From the NCBI GenBank assembly GCA_900541985.1, contig UQLX01000001.1, positions 1 to 64,000 on the forward strand: 64,000 nucleotides of DNA. Reading direction: 5' to 3'. Numbering within the stretch: the stretch's first letter is position 1; each line of letters begins with the position of its first letter. Positions 25,567 through 34,615 of the stretch are shown piece after piece. The translations under genes and the position numbers were made by a program. The DNA is from an uncultured Blautia sp. (lineage in GTDB: Bacteria > Bacillota > Clostridia > Lachnospirales > Lachnospiraceae). The notes beneath the pieces are model-generated. The model did not search any database and was not told the DNA's origin. It saw only the letters and a program-made list of their open reading frames with translations.

Positions 25567-27051
25567 TTGAGAGAAAAAACAGTGATTGCAGCAGATCTGG
25601 GAGCCAGCGGCGGAAAAATGGCAAAAGGGAGCTATAATGGAAGCAGACTTCTGGCAGGAGATTTTTTTGATTTCGAAAATAAACCGGTAGAGTTAAATAA
25701 GAATCTGTACTGGGATCTGTTTGCTTTGTATAACAGTATTCTTCAGGGAACTGTCCGATACAGTCAGGACTGCGAGGCGGACTCCATATCTGTGGATACC
25801 TGGGGAGCAACTTACGGACTCCTTGATTCAAAGGGACGTCTGTTGGAACCGATCTATCATTACCGGGATCTCAGAACAGAACACTCCATGGAGCGGATGT
25901 ATCAGAATGTATCCAGAGAAAAAGTGTTTCAGCTGACCGGATGTCAGCCGGCGAGATCCTATACCCTGCCGCAGCTTTACTCTTATGTGGAGCATCAGGA
26001 ACGGATTCTTGATCTTGCGGATACCATGCTGTTTCTTCCGGATCTTCTCACTTATTTTCTGTCAGGAGAAAAAGTAACAGAGCGTTCTATCGCCGGAACT
26101 TCCGGACTTTTGAGACTGGATCAGGAGGACTGGTGCTATGAATTATTCCGGATGCTGGGAATACAGACAGACATGCTGCTTCCTCTGACAGAGCCGGGAA
26201 CGGAACGTGGAATGATGAGCAGGAGAATAGCCGATTCTCTGAATATAAAACAGATGAAGGTGATCTCTGCCATAGGTCATGATACGGCATCGGCAGTGGC
26301 AGGAATTCCATACTTTGGAGTGGGGCAGGTTTATATCAGCATTGGAACCAACATCAATATGGGAGTTGAAGTTACGGAAAGTGTCACAGGAGAGACTGCT
26401 TTCCGGGGTGGATACAAAAATGCCGCGGTTATGGAGGACAGAAAGATCCTGTACAGAGATTTCGCAGCATTCTGGCTTTTAAATGAATTTCAGAGAAGCT
26501 GCAGAGAAGAAGGCTGCTCTTACAGCTATCAGGATATGATGGAACTTGCATCTGCAGCAAAAGTAAGAAGCGTATTTGTAGATACAGATGACGAGATCCT
26601 GAACAATGCAGGAGGAAATATAAAAGAAAAGATTAATGCTTTTCTGGAAAGAAGCGGACAGGAAACTCTGACGGAGGATGCTGATTTTATCAGATGTATA
26701 TTAGAAAGTATAGCCTTAAAGGTAAAATACTGTACAGAGTATCTGGAAAAAGAACTTCATATACCTTTACATAAAATTTCTGTGATCAATGGTGGAACAA
26801 GAAACTATGTGCTTATGCAGATGATCAGTGATGCGCTTGCCAGGCCGGTATACTGTGGACTTCCCTATGCAACGCTTACGGGAAATATACTGACGCAGCT
26901 GTATGCGCTGGGAGAACTGGGTTCTGTGGATGAGATGCGTGATCTGTCCGGAAGATCATTTTCCATGAAGGAGTATCATCCTGTGGAAAAGAGAAAAGAA
27001 TACTGGGATTCCGGATTGCAGAAAATGATGGAAAAAGGTGTATGCAAGTAA
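25567..27051 (+). CDS. FGGY-family kinase, rhamnulokinase-like
   Basis: 494 residues from TTG 25567, seven bases after GGGAGG; a GTG at 25561 is too close to that site. The N-terminal ADLGASGGK loop replaces the usual DLGASSGR of rhamnulokinases, DTWGATYGLLD follows, and AIGHDTASAVAG is the late ATP-side motif. The closest recognisable type is L-rhamnulose kinase, though L-fuculose kinase is possible. Together with the class II aldolase downstream it would phosphorylate a 6-deoxy-ketose at C1 before cleavage. No isomerase gene is present, so either it is encoded elsewhere or the imported sugar is already a ketose. Confidence 0.8.
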   Translation: MREKTVIAADLGASGGKMAKGSYNGSRLLAGDFFDFENKPVELNKNLYWDLFALYNSILQGTVRYSQDCEADSISVDTWGATYGLLDSKGRLLEPIYHYRDLRTEHSMERMYQNVSREKVFQLTGCQPARSYTLPQLYSYVEHQERILDLADTMLFLPDLLTYFLSGEKVTERSIAGTSGLLRLDQEDWCYELFRMLGIQTDMLLPLTEPGTERGMMSRRIADSLNIKQMKVISAIGHDTASAVAGIPYFGVGQVYISIGTNINMGVEVTESVTGETAFRGGYKNAAVMEDRKILYRDFAAFWLLNEFQRSCREEGCSYSYQDMMELASAAKVRSVFVDTDDEILNNAGGNIKEKINAFLERSGQETLTEDADFIRCILESIALKVKYCTEYLEKELHIPLHKISVINGGTRNYVLMQMISDALARPVYCGLPYATLTGNILTQLYALGELGSVDEMRDLSGRSFSMKEYHPVEKRKEYWDSGLQKMMEKGVCK

Positions 27052-27086
27052 AAAAAGGTTGGAGCTAGGCTCGGAAGGGAGACATT

Positions 27087-27785
27087 ATGACAGACGAAAA
27101 CAGAAAAAAAATGCAGGAGCTGGGCATTTCTGAGGATGTCATCAATCAGGTGCTGTTTGTAGCAAAACGTATGGATGATAAGGGACTGGTGAATTCCTTT
27201 GCAGGAAATATTTCTGCAAAAGTAGACGGAAAAATCTACATTACACCTACCGGACAGAATAAGGGGCTGCTTACTCCGGAAAAAATCGCAGTTATTGATG
27301 AGAATGGAGAACGTATCTGGGGAATGAAGGAAACCTCGGAGATCATTATGCATTCTATGGCTTATGATATCTGTGAGCAGAATGGCTGGGATGTAGGTGG
27401 TGTCGTACACAGCCATTCCAAGGTTCTGACTGCTTTTTCCATGGCAGGAATTGATGTAGAGACAGAAGCTCTTCCTGAAATGATGGGAAATTTCCATAAA
27501 ATTCCATGTGCACCTTACGGAGCACCGGGAACAAAATATATCATGACAATGGCAGAGCCTTACTTTGCAGACGGATACCGGATCGTGCTGCTGGGAAATC
27601 ACGGAAGCCTTGCAGTTGGAAAGAATGTAGAGGATGCAATGAATGTAGTGGAAGCCTGTGAAGCAATTGCAGAGCAGATCCTTATTACAAAATACATCCT
27701 TAACGGAGAGAGTCCGCTGGATAAAGACGAGGTGGCGAGATTCTTTGACATTTATAAAGAAAACAGAGAGAAAAGAAAACTCTAA
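27087..27785 (+). CDS. class II aldolase/adducin family protein, fuculose/rhamnulose-1-phosphate aldolase-like
   Basis: 232 residues, one class II aldolase domain. SFAGNISAK and TPTGQNKG are the phosphate-binding part; VVHSHSK supplies two zinc His ligands, LLGNHGS a third, and the Glu in LPEMMGN fits the catalytic acid. Such enzymes split 1-phospho-ketoses into DHAP and lactaldehyde or a related aldehyde. Its place 35 bases after the kinase gene supports deoxysugar breakdown. L-fuculose-, L-rhamnulose- and 5-deoxyribulose-1-phosphate are all open as substrates. Confidence 0.82.
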   Translation: MTDENRKKMQELGISEDVINQVLFVAKRMDDKGLVNSFAGNISAKVDGKIYITPTGQNKGLLTPEKIAVIDENGERIWGMKETSEIIMHSMAYDICEQNGWDVGGVVHSHSKVLTAFSMAGIDVETEALPEMMGNFHKIPCAPYGAPGTKYIMTMAEPYFADGYRIVLLGNHGSLAVGKNVEDAMNVVEACEAIAEQILITKYILNGESPLDKDEVARFFDIYKENREKRKL

Positions 27786-27872
27786 TAAATATTTATGTTT
27801 TCTTCGGGAAAAGAAAACGTGAGTATAAAATAACTATTTTATTATGCAGACGCATGGAAAAGGAGGACAAAA

Positions 27873-29159
27873 ATGAAGTTAAAAAAAGCAGTGAGTATTC
27901 TTATGGCAGCGGCTATGGTTACCGGACTGGCAAGCGTGAATGTCATGGCAGCAGAAGAAACAACTCTTACAATGTGGTCATGGTCACCGATCACACGTAC
28001 CTGTGAGAAAATGCTGGAAGCCTTTGAAAAAGAAAATCCGGGGATCAATATTGAGTTTTCTTATTACAATTATGATCCGGAATATTTATCAGCTCTTTCC
28101 GCAGCAGCAGCGTCTGACAACCTGCCGGATATCATCGGTCTTCAGCCGGGATCTCTTACCGCTCAGTATGCAGACTATCTGATGGATTATACTGAATATG
28201 CGGAAGCTGACTGGGGCGAGAACTGGAAAGAAAATTATCCGGAAATGATCGCAGACCAGATCCAGATGGGAAATAAAGAGGGAGACGAAGGAAACTATAT
28301 CCTTCCGGTAGAAGCTCAGGTTATTTCTATTGTCTATAATAAGAACGTGTTTGAGAAATATGAGCTGGAAGTTCCGACTACCTATGAAGAATTTAAAGAA
28401 GTATGCAAAACTCTCAGTGACAACGGCGTAGCGCCTCTGTTTTTCGGCGGTGCAAACGGATGGCAGAACGTAAACGTATTTACAATGCTCTGCTCACAGC
28501 TTGATCCGACTATGTTTGATAAAGCACAGTCCGGAGAAATCAAATGGACAGATGAAAAAATGGTAGAGGCAATGAGCAACTTCAAACTGATGTTTGACGA
28601 TGGTATTTTCCAGGTTGGCGCAATGTCTGCGGATGCAAATACAAACGGAACACCGGCATTTGTATCTGACAGCGCAGCTATGATGGCTCTTGGTTCCTGG
28701 TGGTGTCAGGAGTTTACAGCAGAAGATCCGGCTAAGACAGTTGCAGACTGGGATTTCGGTTTCTTCTATCTGCCGCCTGTAGGAACAGCAGAAAATGCTG
28801 CAACACCAGTAGGCGGAATCGACTTTGGTTATGGAATCACAAAGAACTGCAAGAATCCGGAAGCAGCATGGAAAGCTCTGAAATCCTTCAGCTCAGGCGC
28901 AGGTATCCAGGCATGTGCAGACGATGTAAACAATCTTCCTGCATTTAAGGGAATCGAGCCGAAAAATGAAAGTCTGAACGCAGATCTCGTAGAGCAGTAT
29001 AATTCTTTTGCAAAAGATCTTGATACAGCCATGAATCAGAGAATCGGCGAGCCGACTATCGAAACTGCACTTCAGAATGCACTTGCAGGTGTGGGAACAG
29101 GCGAGCTGACTCCGGAAGAAGGATGTCAGGCGGTACAGGATGCTCAGGATGCTCTTTAA
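27873..29159 (+). CDS. sugar ABC transporter substrate-binding protein
   Basis: 428 residues, SBP_bac_1 fold. A signal peptide with a hydrophobic core at about 8-25 ends VNVMAAEE. This is a signal-peptidase-I-like AxA site and there is no lipobox Cys, which is unusual for a Gram-positive binding protein. The mature part starts TLTMWSWSPITRTCEKMLEAF, and PVGGIDFGYGITKNC occurs late. It should deliver a sugar or glycoside to the two permeases that follow. It lies 87 bases after the aldolase gene with an AAAGGAGG ribosome site, and a stable hairpin separates it from the first permease. Confidence 0.88.
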   Translation: MKLKKAVSILMAAAMVTGLASVNVMAAEETTLTMWSWSPITRTCEKMLEAFEKENPGINIEFSYYNYDPEYLSALSAAAASDNLPDIIGLQPGSLTAQYADYLMDYTEYAEADWGENWKENYPEMIADQIQMGNKEGDEGNYILPVEAQVISIVYNKNVFEKYELEVPTTYEEFKEVCKTLSDNGVAPLFFGGANGWQNVNVFTMLCSQLDPTMFDKAQSGEIKWTDEKMVEAMSNFKLMFDDGIFQVGAMSADANTNGTPAFVSDSAAMMALGSWWCQEFTAEDPAKTVADWDFGFFYLPPVGTAENAATPVGGIDFGYGITKNCKNPEAAWKALKSFSSGAGIQACADDVNNLPAFKGIEPKNESLNADLVEQYNSFAKDLDTAMNQRIGEPTIETALQNALAGVGTGELTPEEGCQAVQDAQDAL

Positions 29160-29220
29160 ACAGAAGAAGATTATACAGAGCTTCCGGAAATAAAAAGTCA
29201 GTAATATAGGAGTGGAAGGG

Positions 29221-29266
29221 TGGGAGAATCAGATCTTATAATGAAAGATAGGATTCTCCCATTTTA
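29221..29266 (+). terminator. intra-operon hairpin between binding protein and permease
   Basis: TGGGAGAATC (29221-29230) pairs perfectly with GATTCTCCCA (29252-29261), followed by TTTT. This position is typical for a partial terminator or 3' stabiliser that keeps binding-protein mRNA in excess over permease mRNA. Confidence 0.65.
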
Positions 29267-29311
29267 CACCGGAGGAATGCATACCGGGAAGGGCTGAAAG
29301 GAGAAGGGTCT

Positions 29312-30214
29312 ATGGGTAAGGTAAAGGTAAAGCGGAAATATAATATTACAGGATATCTTTTTATACTTCCTGCACTGTTATTTTTCCTTATATATATTTT
29401 GTACCCCATCTTTTTTGTGGGATGGAGCAGTGTGTTTGAATGGTCGACACTGAAAAATATGGAGTTTGTAGGGTTTGATAATTTTGTCAGAGTATTTCAG
29501 GATGAAGTTTTCTGGAAGGCGATGAAAAACTCCCTGATCTGGATCGTAACAACCGTACCGATTCAGGCTGCCATCGGATTTTTCCTTGCGTATATCATTG
29601 AAGACCGCCTGAAAAGCGGACGGGGATTTTTCCGAACCGCCTTTTTCCTGCCTGTAGCCACATCTGTATCAGTTGTAGCCATTGTATGGGGAAAAATGCT
29701 TCAGCCGTATCAGGGTATTATTACCCATTATCTTTCTGAAATAGGAATAAAAGGACAGATAAATATTCTGGGTATGCCCGCCACGGCTATTTTTGGATGT
29801 ATCATTGCAAATATATGGGAATGGACCGGATGGTCTATGATTATGTATGTGGCGGGAATTTCCCAGATTTCTGAAGATATGAAGGAAGCGGCAAGAATTG
29901 ACGGGGCGACACGCTGGAAAGAAATCCGTTATATTTATCTTCCGGCGCTTGCTTCTACACATAAATCACTCCTGATGCTTGGCGTAATCGGTTCTCTCCA
30001 GACCTTTGGTCTTATTTATACCATGACCGGAGGCGGTCCGAACCACGCATCGGAAATGCCGGGAACCTATATATTCCAGACTGGATTTACCAATCAGCAG
30101 ATGGGATATGCGTCGGCATTGTCCATGGTCACACTTCTGTTTGCCCTGGTACTTACCGTGATACAGGTGAAGGGACTGGGGGCAGGAGACTTTATGAAAA
30201 AAGAAGAGGGGTGA
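29312..30214 (+). CDS. sugar ABC transporter permease (MalF-like)
   Basis: 300 residues, six membrane helices. The EAA motif that contacts the ATPase reads EAARIDGATRWKEIRYIYLP (about 190-209). The protein begins with a basic cytoplasmic stretch and has the YLFILPALLFFLIYILYP first helix usual in this family. GAAAGGAG precedes the ATG. It pairs with the next permease, four bases downstream; no ATPase gene is in the operon. Confidence 0.92.
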   Translation: MGKVKVKRKYNITGYLFILPALLFFLIYILYPIFFVGWSSVFEWSTLKNMEFVGFDNFVRVFQDEVFWKAMKNSLIWIVTTVPIQAAIGFFLAYIIEDRLKSGRGFFRTAFFLPVATSVSVVAIVWGKMLQPYQGIITHYLSEIGIKGQINILGMPATAIFGCIIANIWEWTGWSMIMYVAGISQISEDMKEAARIDGATRWKEIRYIYLPALASTHKSLLMLGVIGSLQTFGLIYTMTGGGPNHASEMPGTYIFQTGFTNQQMGYASALSMVTLLFALVLTVIQVKGLGAGDFMKKEEG

Positions 30215-30218
30215 TTTT

Positions 30219-31049
30219 ATGACTAAGAAGGAAAAAATGGGACAGATTGGATGGAATCTGGTCTTACTGTTTATTACTTTTATCTTTATGACACCGTTGA
30301 TCTTTATGATCAGCATGTCTCTGCGTACACCGGATACAGTTGGACTGCCAAAGCTTTTTATTGCAGATGTCACATTTAAGAATTATGTCAACGTTATCAA
30401 AAATAACCCGCTTCTTTTTAAGAACCTTCTTAACAGTGTGGTGATAACGGTTTCTTCTGTGGCGCTGGTAACGACCTGCGCGTCCATGGCTGTGTTTGGA
30501 TTTTCCAGAAAAAATGTGCATGGAAAGGTTCTGATCTACAATGTGATCCTCTGTACGCTGATGATTCCAGTAGCGGGTTTGGTTGTTCCGCTGACCCAGC
30601 TGAACAGCACTCTGGGATGGATCAACAATTACTGCGGCCTTATTTTTCCGCTGACAGCGCTTGGAATTCCCTATGCCATCACAATTCTTCAGGGATTTAT
30701 GACCGGGATACCAAAGGAACTGGAAGAGGCGGCTCTGATTGACGGCTGCGGAACCGTAAGACTGTTTATTCAGATCATCTGTCCGCTCCTGAAGCCAGGT
30801 ATTATTGTTATCGTAATCTGGCAGTTCCTTACCTCCTGGAATGAGTTTTTCCTGTCTATGTGTACGATGACAAAAGAAAATATGAAAACTCTGCCGCTGA
30901 TTGCCCAGCAGTATAACGGCGCTTATTTCAGCCAGCCGGGAACACTTTTTGCGGCGCTGACACTTGTGACGGTCCCGATGCTCGTGTTCTATGTTCTCGT
31001 TCAGAAACACTTTGTAAAGGGTCTGACAGCAGGAGCGGTAAAGGGTTAA
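30219..31049 (+). CDS. sugar ABC transporter permease (MalG-like)
   Basis: 276 residues, six membrane helices; EAA motif EEAALIDGCGTVRLFIQIIC (about 168-187) and the late TSWNEFFLS segment typical of MalG-type subunits. The C-terminus ends in the LTAGAVKG tail common in this family. It starts four bases after the first permease. Together they would form the channel, energised by an ATPase from elsewhere, most likely the MsmX/UgpC-type protein at 54.3-55.4 kb. Confidence 0.92.
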   Translation: MTKKEKMGQIGWNLVLLFITFIFMTPLIFMISMSLRTPDTVGLPKLFIADVTFKNYVNVIKNNPLLFKNLLNSVVITVSSVALVTTCASMAVFGFSRKNVHGKVLIYNVILCTLMIPVAGLVVPLTQLNSTLGWINNYCGLIFPLTALGIPYAITILQGFMTGIPKELEEAALIDGCGTVRLFIQIICPLLKPGIIVIVIWQFLTSWNEFFLSMCTMTKENMKTLPLIAQQYNGAYFSQPGTLFAALTLVTVPMLVFYVLVQKHFVKGLTAGAVKG

Positions 31050-31195
31050 AAGAGATTGTAAAAAGTTCCCATTCGTGTAATAATAAAAGAAACTGCTAAT
31101 TTCGGAAAGGCAGTAAATCTACATTCTGCAGGGCATGATATCTGTGACTGAAAGAGGGGCGGAAAAGATTATTTTAATAATACACGGAGACCAAA

Positions 31196-32431
31196 ATGCG
31201 GAAAGAATCAATTATAAACAACAGAAAAATATATAAAAGAAACCGGCTGATGGAAATTTTAAGGTGCAGCGATCAGAACCTTTCCCGGTATGATCTGAAA
31301 AAAATATCCGGATACAGCATGTCGTCAGTTCTGGAATTGTCTAAGGAAATGATCGAGGAGGGGCTGATCTATGAAGAAGAGTGTGAAGAAGCCCGCGTAG
31401 GCAGGAAGCCCTCATGGCTGAAGATCAATCCGGATGGTGGATTTTATATAGGGCTGGAATTTAATGCTCAGTATATGAATGTGGTTGTTATGGATCTGGT
31501 AGGTAATATTCTGTTTAAAGAAACCAGAGTGACTGCCGGAGGTGTGAATCCCCATCATGCAACTCTGGATCAGATATTGGATCAGATCAGAAGTATGTTG
31601 GAAACAGCCATACAGAAAGTGGCTGATAAAAACAAGATCATCGGGATAGGAATGGGAATTCCCGGATATGTGGATCCTCAGAGGGGGTATTCTTATGGAT
31701 ATTCCAGAATTCCTTCATGGAAGAATATAATGATCCGTGATCTGATCCAGCAGGAAACGGGAATTCCATGTCATATCCAGAACAATGTAAGTGTAATGAC
31801 GCTGGCATATAAATGGCTGAACTATAATGGAAACAGTAATGATTTTGTCTTTATTTCCATTCGTACCGGAATTCGTATGGTGACGATCTCGAATAACCGG
31901 ATTGTTACAGGGAAAGGTGCGTTTGCAGGAGAGCTTGGACATATTCGTATGAATAATGGAAGCAGGATCTGCACCTGTGGAAGATATGGATGCCTGAATT
32001 CGGAAATATCAGACCCTTCTCTGATCAATATTATAAAAGAAGGATTTCAGGTACATCATTTTCAGAGGATATTTGAGCTTGCCGGAGGAAATGAAGAGAA
32101 TGTGACCATTGAGCATTATGTACAGGCAGTTCTGGAGGGCGATGAAGACGCTGTTCAGCTGATGAAGAGAGTAGCAGACACCCTGGGGAGGGCGTTGGCT
32201 CTTGTGGTTAATATTTTTGCGCCGGGAGAGGTGGTTCTTTTCGGAAAGCAGTTTGGCATAGGGGAAATTTTTCTTGATGAGATCCGAAAAACCGTTAAGG
32301 CAGACGCCATAACTCAGAATTATGAAAATCTCCGGATCAAGAAGTCGGAGTTCGGGGGAGAAATCGGAGCTATAGGAGCAGCCTGCATGGTCATGGAAGA
32401 ATATTTTTCCTATCAGGATATGGAAGTATAA
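31196..32431 (+). CDS. ROK family transcriptional regulator
   Basis: 411 residues. A winged-helix DNA-binding part (about 15-75) with YDLKKISGYSMSSVLELSKEM is joined to a ROK sugar-kinase-like domain. GIGMGIPGYVD and the zinc motif CTCGRYGCLN (two Cys flanked by the ROK consensus, with GELGH before it) are present. NagC/XylR-type ROK proteins bind a sugar and leave their operator. It closes the deoxysugar-type operon after a 146-base gap that I could not resolve further, and so is the likely local regulator. Confidence 0.88.
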   Translation: MRKESIINNRKIYKRNRLMEILRCSDQNLSRYDLKKISGYSMSSVLELSKEMIEEGLIYEEECEEARVGRKPSWLKINPDGGFYIGLEFNAQYMNVVVMDLVGNILFKETRVTAGGVNPHHATLDQILDQIRSMLETAIQKVADKNKIIGIGMGIPGYVDPQRGYSYGYSRIPSWKNIMIRDLIQQETGIPCHIQNNVSVMTLAYKWLNYNGNSNDFVFISIRTGIRMVTISNNRIVTGKGAFAGELGHIRMNNGSRICTCGRYGCLNSEISDPSLINIIKEGFQVHHFQRIFELAGGNEENVTIEHYVQAVLEGDEDAVQLMKRVADTLGRALALVVNIFAPGEVVLFGKQFGIGEIFLDEIRKTVKADAITQNYENLRIKKSEFGGEIGAIGAACMVMEEYFSYQDMEV

Positions 32432-32478
32432 AAAGGTTCAGGAAAGAAACTTTTGCCGGTTTCTTTCCTGAACCTTTT
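32431..32478. terminator. bidirectional terminator between the ROK and molybdate regulator genes
   Basis: AAAAGGTTCAGGAAAGAAAC (32431-32450) pairs perfectly with its complement at 32459-32478, an uninterrupted 20-bp stem with A- and T-rich flanks. It overlaps both stop regions and serves the two convergent genes. Confidence 0.9.
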
Positions 32479-33397
32479 ATAGATATAAAAGCTCTCCTGT
32501 ATGGGAAGTATCACAGCCGTTCTGCATTTCCAGAACCGTACGGAATTCCTGAGAACGGACAATTTCAGTCAGCGCTGAAAATCCTGGTTTTTCTATGGAA
32601 TCCTTTTCCATTACAAGGAACATGGGAAGCTTTTTTATCGGAACAAAATCAAGCATTGCAGATCTGAATATGACAGAGCCGGCGCCAAAGGCGGTGTCCG
32701 CTTCCTGACTGCTGACAGCATTTGCGGTAGAAAGATCAGAAACGTGCTCTTTCTGATATCCTCTGATCCGGCAGGGGGAAATCTGCTGCTCTTTTAAAAG
32801 GATATCCAGATACATTCTTCCTGTGCTTCCTTTTTCACGGTTGGCGAAAGTGATTTCCGGCTGTACCAGATCCTTTGTGGAAAAAATATTCCGGGGATTG
32901 CCTTTTTGGACATAAAATCCCAGATCGTATTCGTAGAGAAGAAGGGCGGCCGTGGAAACTCCGGGAAGAAGAGTCGGGATATGCTCCGGCAGGATTCCGG
33001 CAGTAGTGGCATGGACTTTTTTGAAATACAGAGAATAAAGTCCATTGTAAGTATTCAGATGGGAATGCAGCACCGGAAGACCGGAAGGATGCACAGCCAT
33101 CTGTCCGATCAGGTATTCCAGAGCCGGGGATGCCTGTCCACTGATGATAAGTCCGTTGGAATAAAGAAGGTAGTCCCGTTTTAGAAGAGAGCTTTCCGGA
33201 GGAACATCAGAAAAATGGATATCCTGCTGAGAGGAGTTTCCTCCATGAAGATACCGGGAAAGCTGTTCTTCGCTGATCCTCAGCTGCTTGCCGATTTTGG
33301 AAGATTCCAGTTCGCCTCGTTTGATCAGCTCATAGACGGTTGTTTTTTTGATTTTCAGTCGGTCTGCTACCTCCTGAGCGGTATATAATTTATTCAT
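32477..33397 (-). CDS. HTH regulator with a periplasmic-binding-protein-like domain (molybdate type)
   Basis: 306 residues from ATG 33397. The N-terminal 55 residues are a MerR/excisionase-type helix-turn-helix (YTAQEVADRLKIKKTTVYEL, then RISEEQLSRYL). The rest, about 75-290, is a PBP-like domain related to molybdate/substrate-binding proteins, with a PLKKLPMFLVMEK-type late strand. Such one-component proteins probably sense oxyanion or molybdenum-cofactor status and regulate mod genes. Its start overlaps the 3' end of the Mop gene, and both read away from modABC. Confidence 0.83.
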   Translation of the reverse strand: MNKLYTAQEVADRLKIKKTTVYELIKRGELESSKIGKQLRISEEQLSRYLHGGNSSQQDIHFSDVPPESSLLKRDYLLYSNGLIISGQASPALEYLIGQMAVHPSGLPVLHSHLNTYNGLYSLYFKKVHATTAGILPEHIPTLLPGVSTAALLLYEYDLGFYVQKGNPRNIFSTKDLVQPEITFANREKGSTGRMYLDILLKEQQISPCRIRGYQKEHVSDLSTANAVSSQEADTAFGAGSVIFRSAMLDFVPIKKLPMFLVMEKDSIEKPGFSALTEIVRSQEFRTVLEMQNGCDTSHTGELLYL

Positions 33398-33602
33398 CAA
33401 TTCCTACCATAACATTAGTAGCCTTAATCACTGCATAGGCATCAGAGCCGACTTCAAGACCAAGCTCCTCTACTGCTGCGCAGGAAATGGTCGCAACAAT
33501 GATATTTCCACCGCCGATATCAATAGAAACAATGGAATTTACAGCTCCGTTATTGATACTGATGACTTTTCCTTTTAACTGATTTCTTGCACTTAATTTC
33601 AT
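33390..33602 (-). CDS. molbindin (Mop/TOBE domain) protein
   Basis: 70 residues, a single TOBE/Mop domain: KLSARNQLKGKVISINNGAV, VSIDIGG and AVIKATNVMVG are the standard segments. Free Mop proteins bind molybdate or tungstate as oligomers, as store or sensor. It ends inside the start region of the PBP-domain regulator (overlap of a few bases), so the two are translationally coupled. The ATG follows AAGGAGG. It is transcribed divergently from modABC. Confidence 0.93.
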   Translation of the reverse strand: MKLSARNQLKGKVISINNGAVNSIVSIDIGGGNIIVATISCAAVEELGLEVGSDAYAVIKATNVMVGIDE

Positions 33603-33658
33603 GATTTTCCTCCTTATTTTTTGTAATTTTTGGAAAAAATATAATTATTTCTTTCTTC

Positions 33659-33687
33659 ACTATATCATAGATGAAATAAATTGACAA
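33659..33687 (-). promoter_or_regulatory. promoter of the Mop-regulator pair
   Basis: Minus-strand TTGTCA (33687-33682), 17-base spacer, TATAGT (33664-33659). Its -35 lies on the same bases as the modA -35 on the other strand. Confidence 0.55.
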
Positions 33688-33709
33688 GAATTGTATTCTG
33701 ATATAAAAT
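33681..33709 (+). promoter_or_regulatory. promoter of modABC
   Basis: Perfect TTGACA (33681-33686), 17-base spacer, TAAAAT (33704-33709), about 50 bases before the modA ATG. Confidence 0.8.
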
Positions 33710-33757
33710 GAATAAAACAAAATAAAACAGAACTAAAACAAACAAAGGAGAAGGGAA

Positions 33758-34603
33758 ATGAAGAAAAAACTGGCGGTTATTGCACTTGCAGGAATCATGA
33801 CAACAGGACTTACAGCAGGAAATGTACAGGCTGCAGAACCAGGTGGAGAACTTTATGTGTTTATTGCAGCCAGCCTTGCCAATTCAATGGAGGAAATTCA
33901 GAAGGATTTTAACCAGAAATATCCGGATGTGGAAATTTTTTATAATGCGGACAGTTCCGGCACGCTTCAGAAACAGATTGAGGAAGGCTCCAGATGTGAT
34001 ATCTTTTTCTCGGCAGCAACGAAACAGATGGATGCGCTTGTTGAAGAACAGCTGGCAAAGGAGGATTCTGTGGAAGACCTTCTGGAAAATAAGGTAGTGC
34101 TGATCAAGCTGAAGGATGCTGAAACTAAGGTGACAGGTTTTGAGAATATCACTGAAGCTGAAAATCTGGCTCTTGCAGGGGAAGATGTTCCTGTGGGACA
34201 GTATGCCAGAGAAATTTTCACCAATCTTGGAATCATGGATCAGGTAGAAAAAATGGAAATCAATGAGGGCAAAAATGTAACCGAGGTTCTGGCAGCAATT
34301 ACACAGGGAAGCAATGAGGTCGGGGTCGTATATGCCACAGATGCCGCTTCTGTTGTAGATCAGGTGGAAATTATTGCGGAGGCTCCGGCAGAAGCTCTTG
34401 AAACCCCGGTTCTATATCCGGTGGGACTTACAGAAGATCAGGAGGCGTCTTCGGCAGAACAGGAGGCGGCAGAAGTGTTTCTTGAGTATCTCCAGACAGA
34501 AGAGGCTATGAAAGTTTTCGAGGAGTATGGATTCAGTCCTTACACTGAGGAAAAGGAAGAGGCTGCCGCGGAGGAAAATACAGAAGAGAAAGCAGCGGAA
34601 TAA
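33758..34603 (+). CDS. modA: molybdate ABC transporter substrate-binding protein
   Basis: 281 residues. The signal peptide ends GNVQAAEP (AxA type, no lipobox Cys). The mature protein begins LYVFIAASLANSMEEI; the Ser residues here and in NADSSGTLQKQIEEG bind the oxyanion in ModA, and DIFFSAATKQMD, VPVGQYAREI and VGVVYATDA are also standard. An acidic Glu/Ala tail of about 20 residues after the domain is extra. It delivers molybdate (or tungstate) to ModB. First gene of modABC, with AAAGGAGAAGGG before the ATG. Confidence 0.94.
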   Translation: MKKKLAVIALAGIMTTGLTAGNVQAAEPGGELYVFIAASLANSMEEIQKDFNQKYPDVEIFYNADSSGTLQKQIEEGSRCDIFFSAATKQMDALVEEQLAKEDSVEDLLENKVVLIKLKDAETKVTGFENITEAENLALAGEDVPVGQYAREIFTNLGIMDQVEKMEINEGKNVTEVLAAITQGSNEVGVVYATDAASVVDQVEIIAEAPAEALETPVLYPVGLTEDQEASSAEQEAAEVFLEYLQTEEAMKVFEEYGFSPYTEEKEEAAAEENTEEKAAE

Positions 34604-34615
34604 ACGGAGAAAGCT

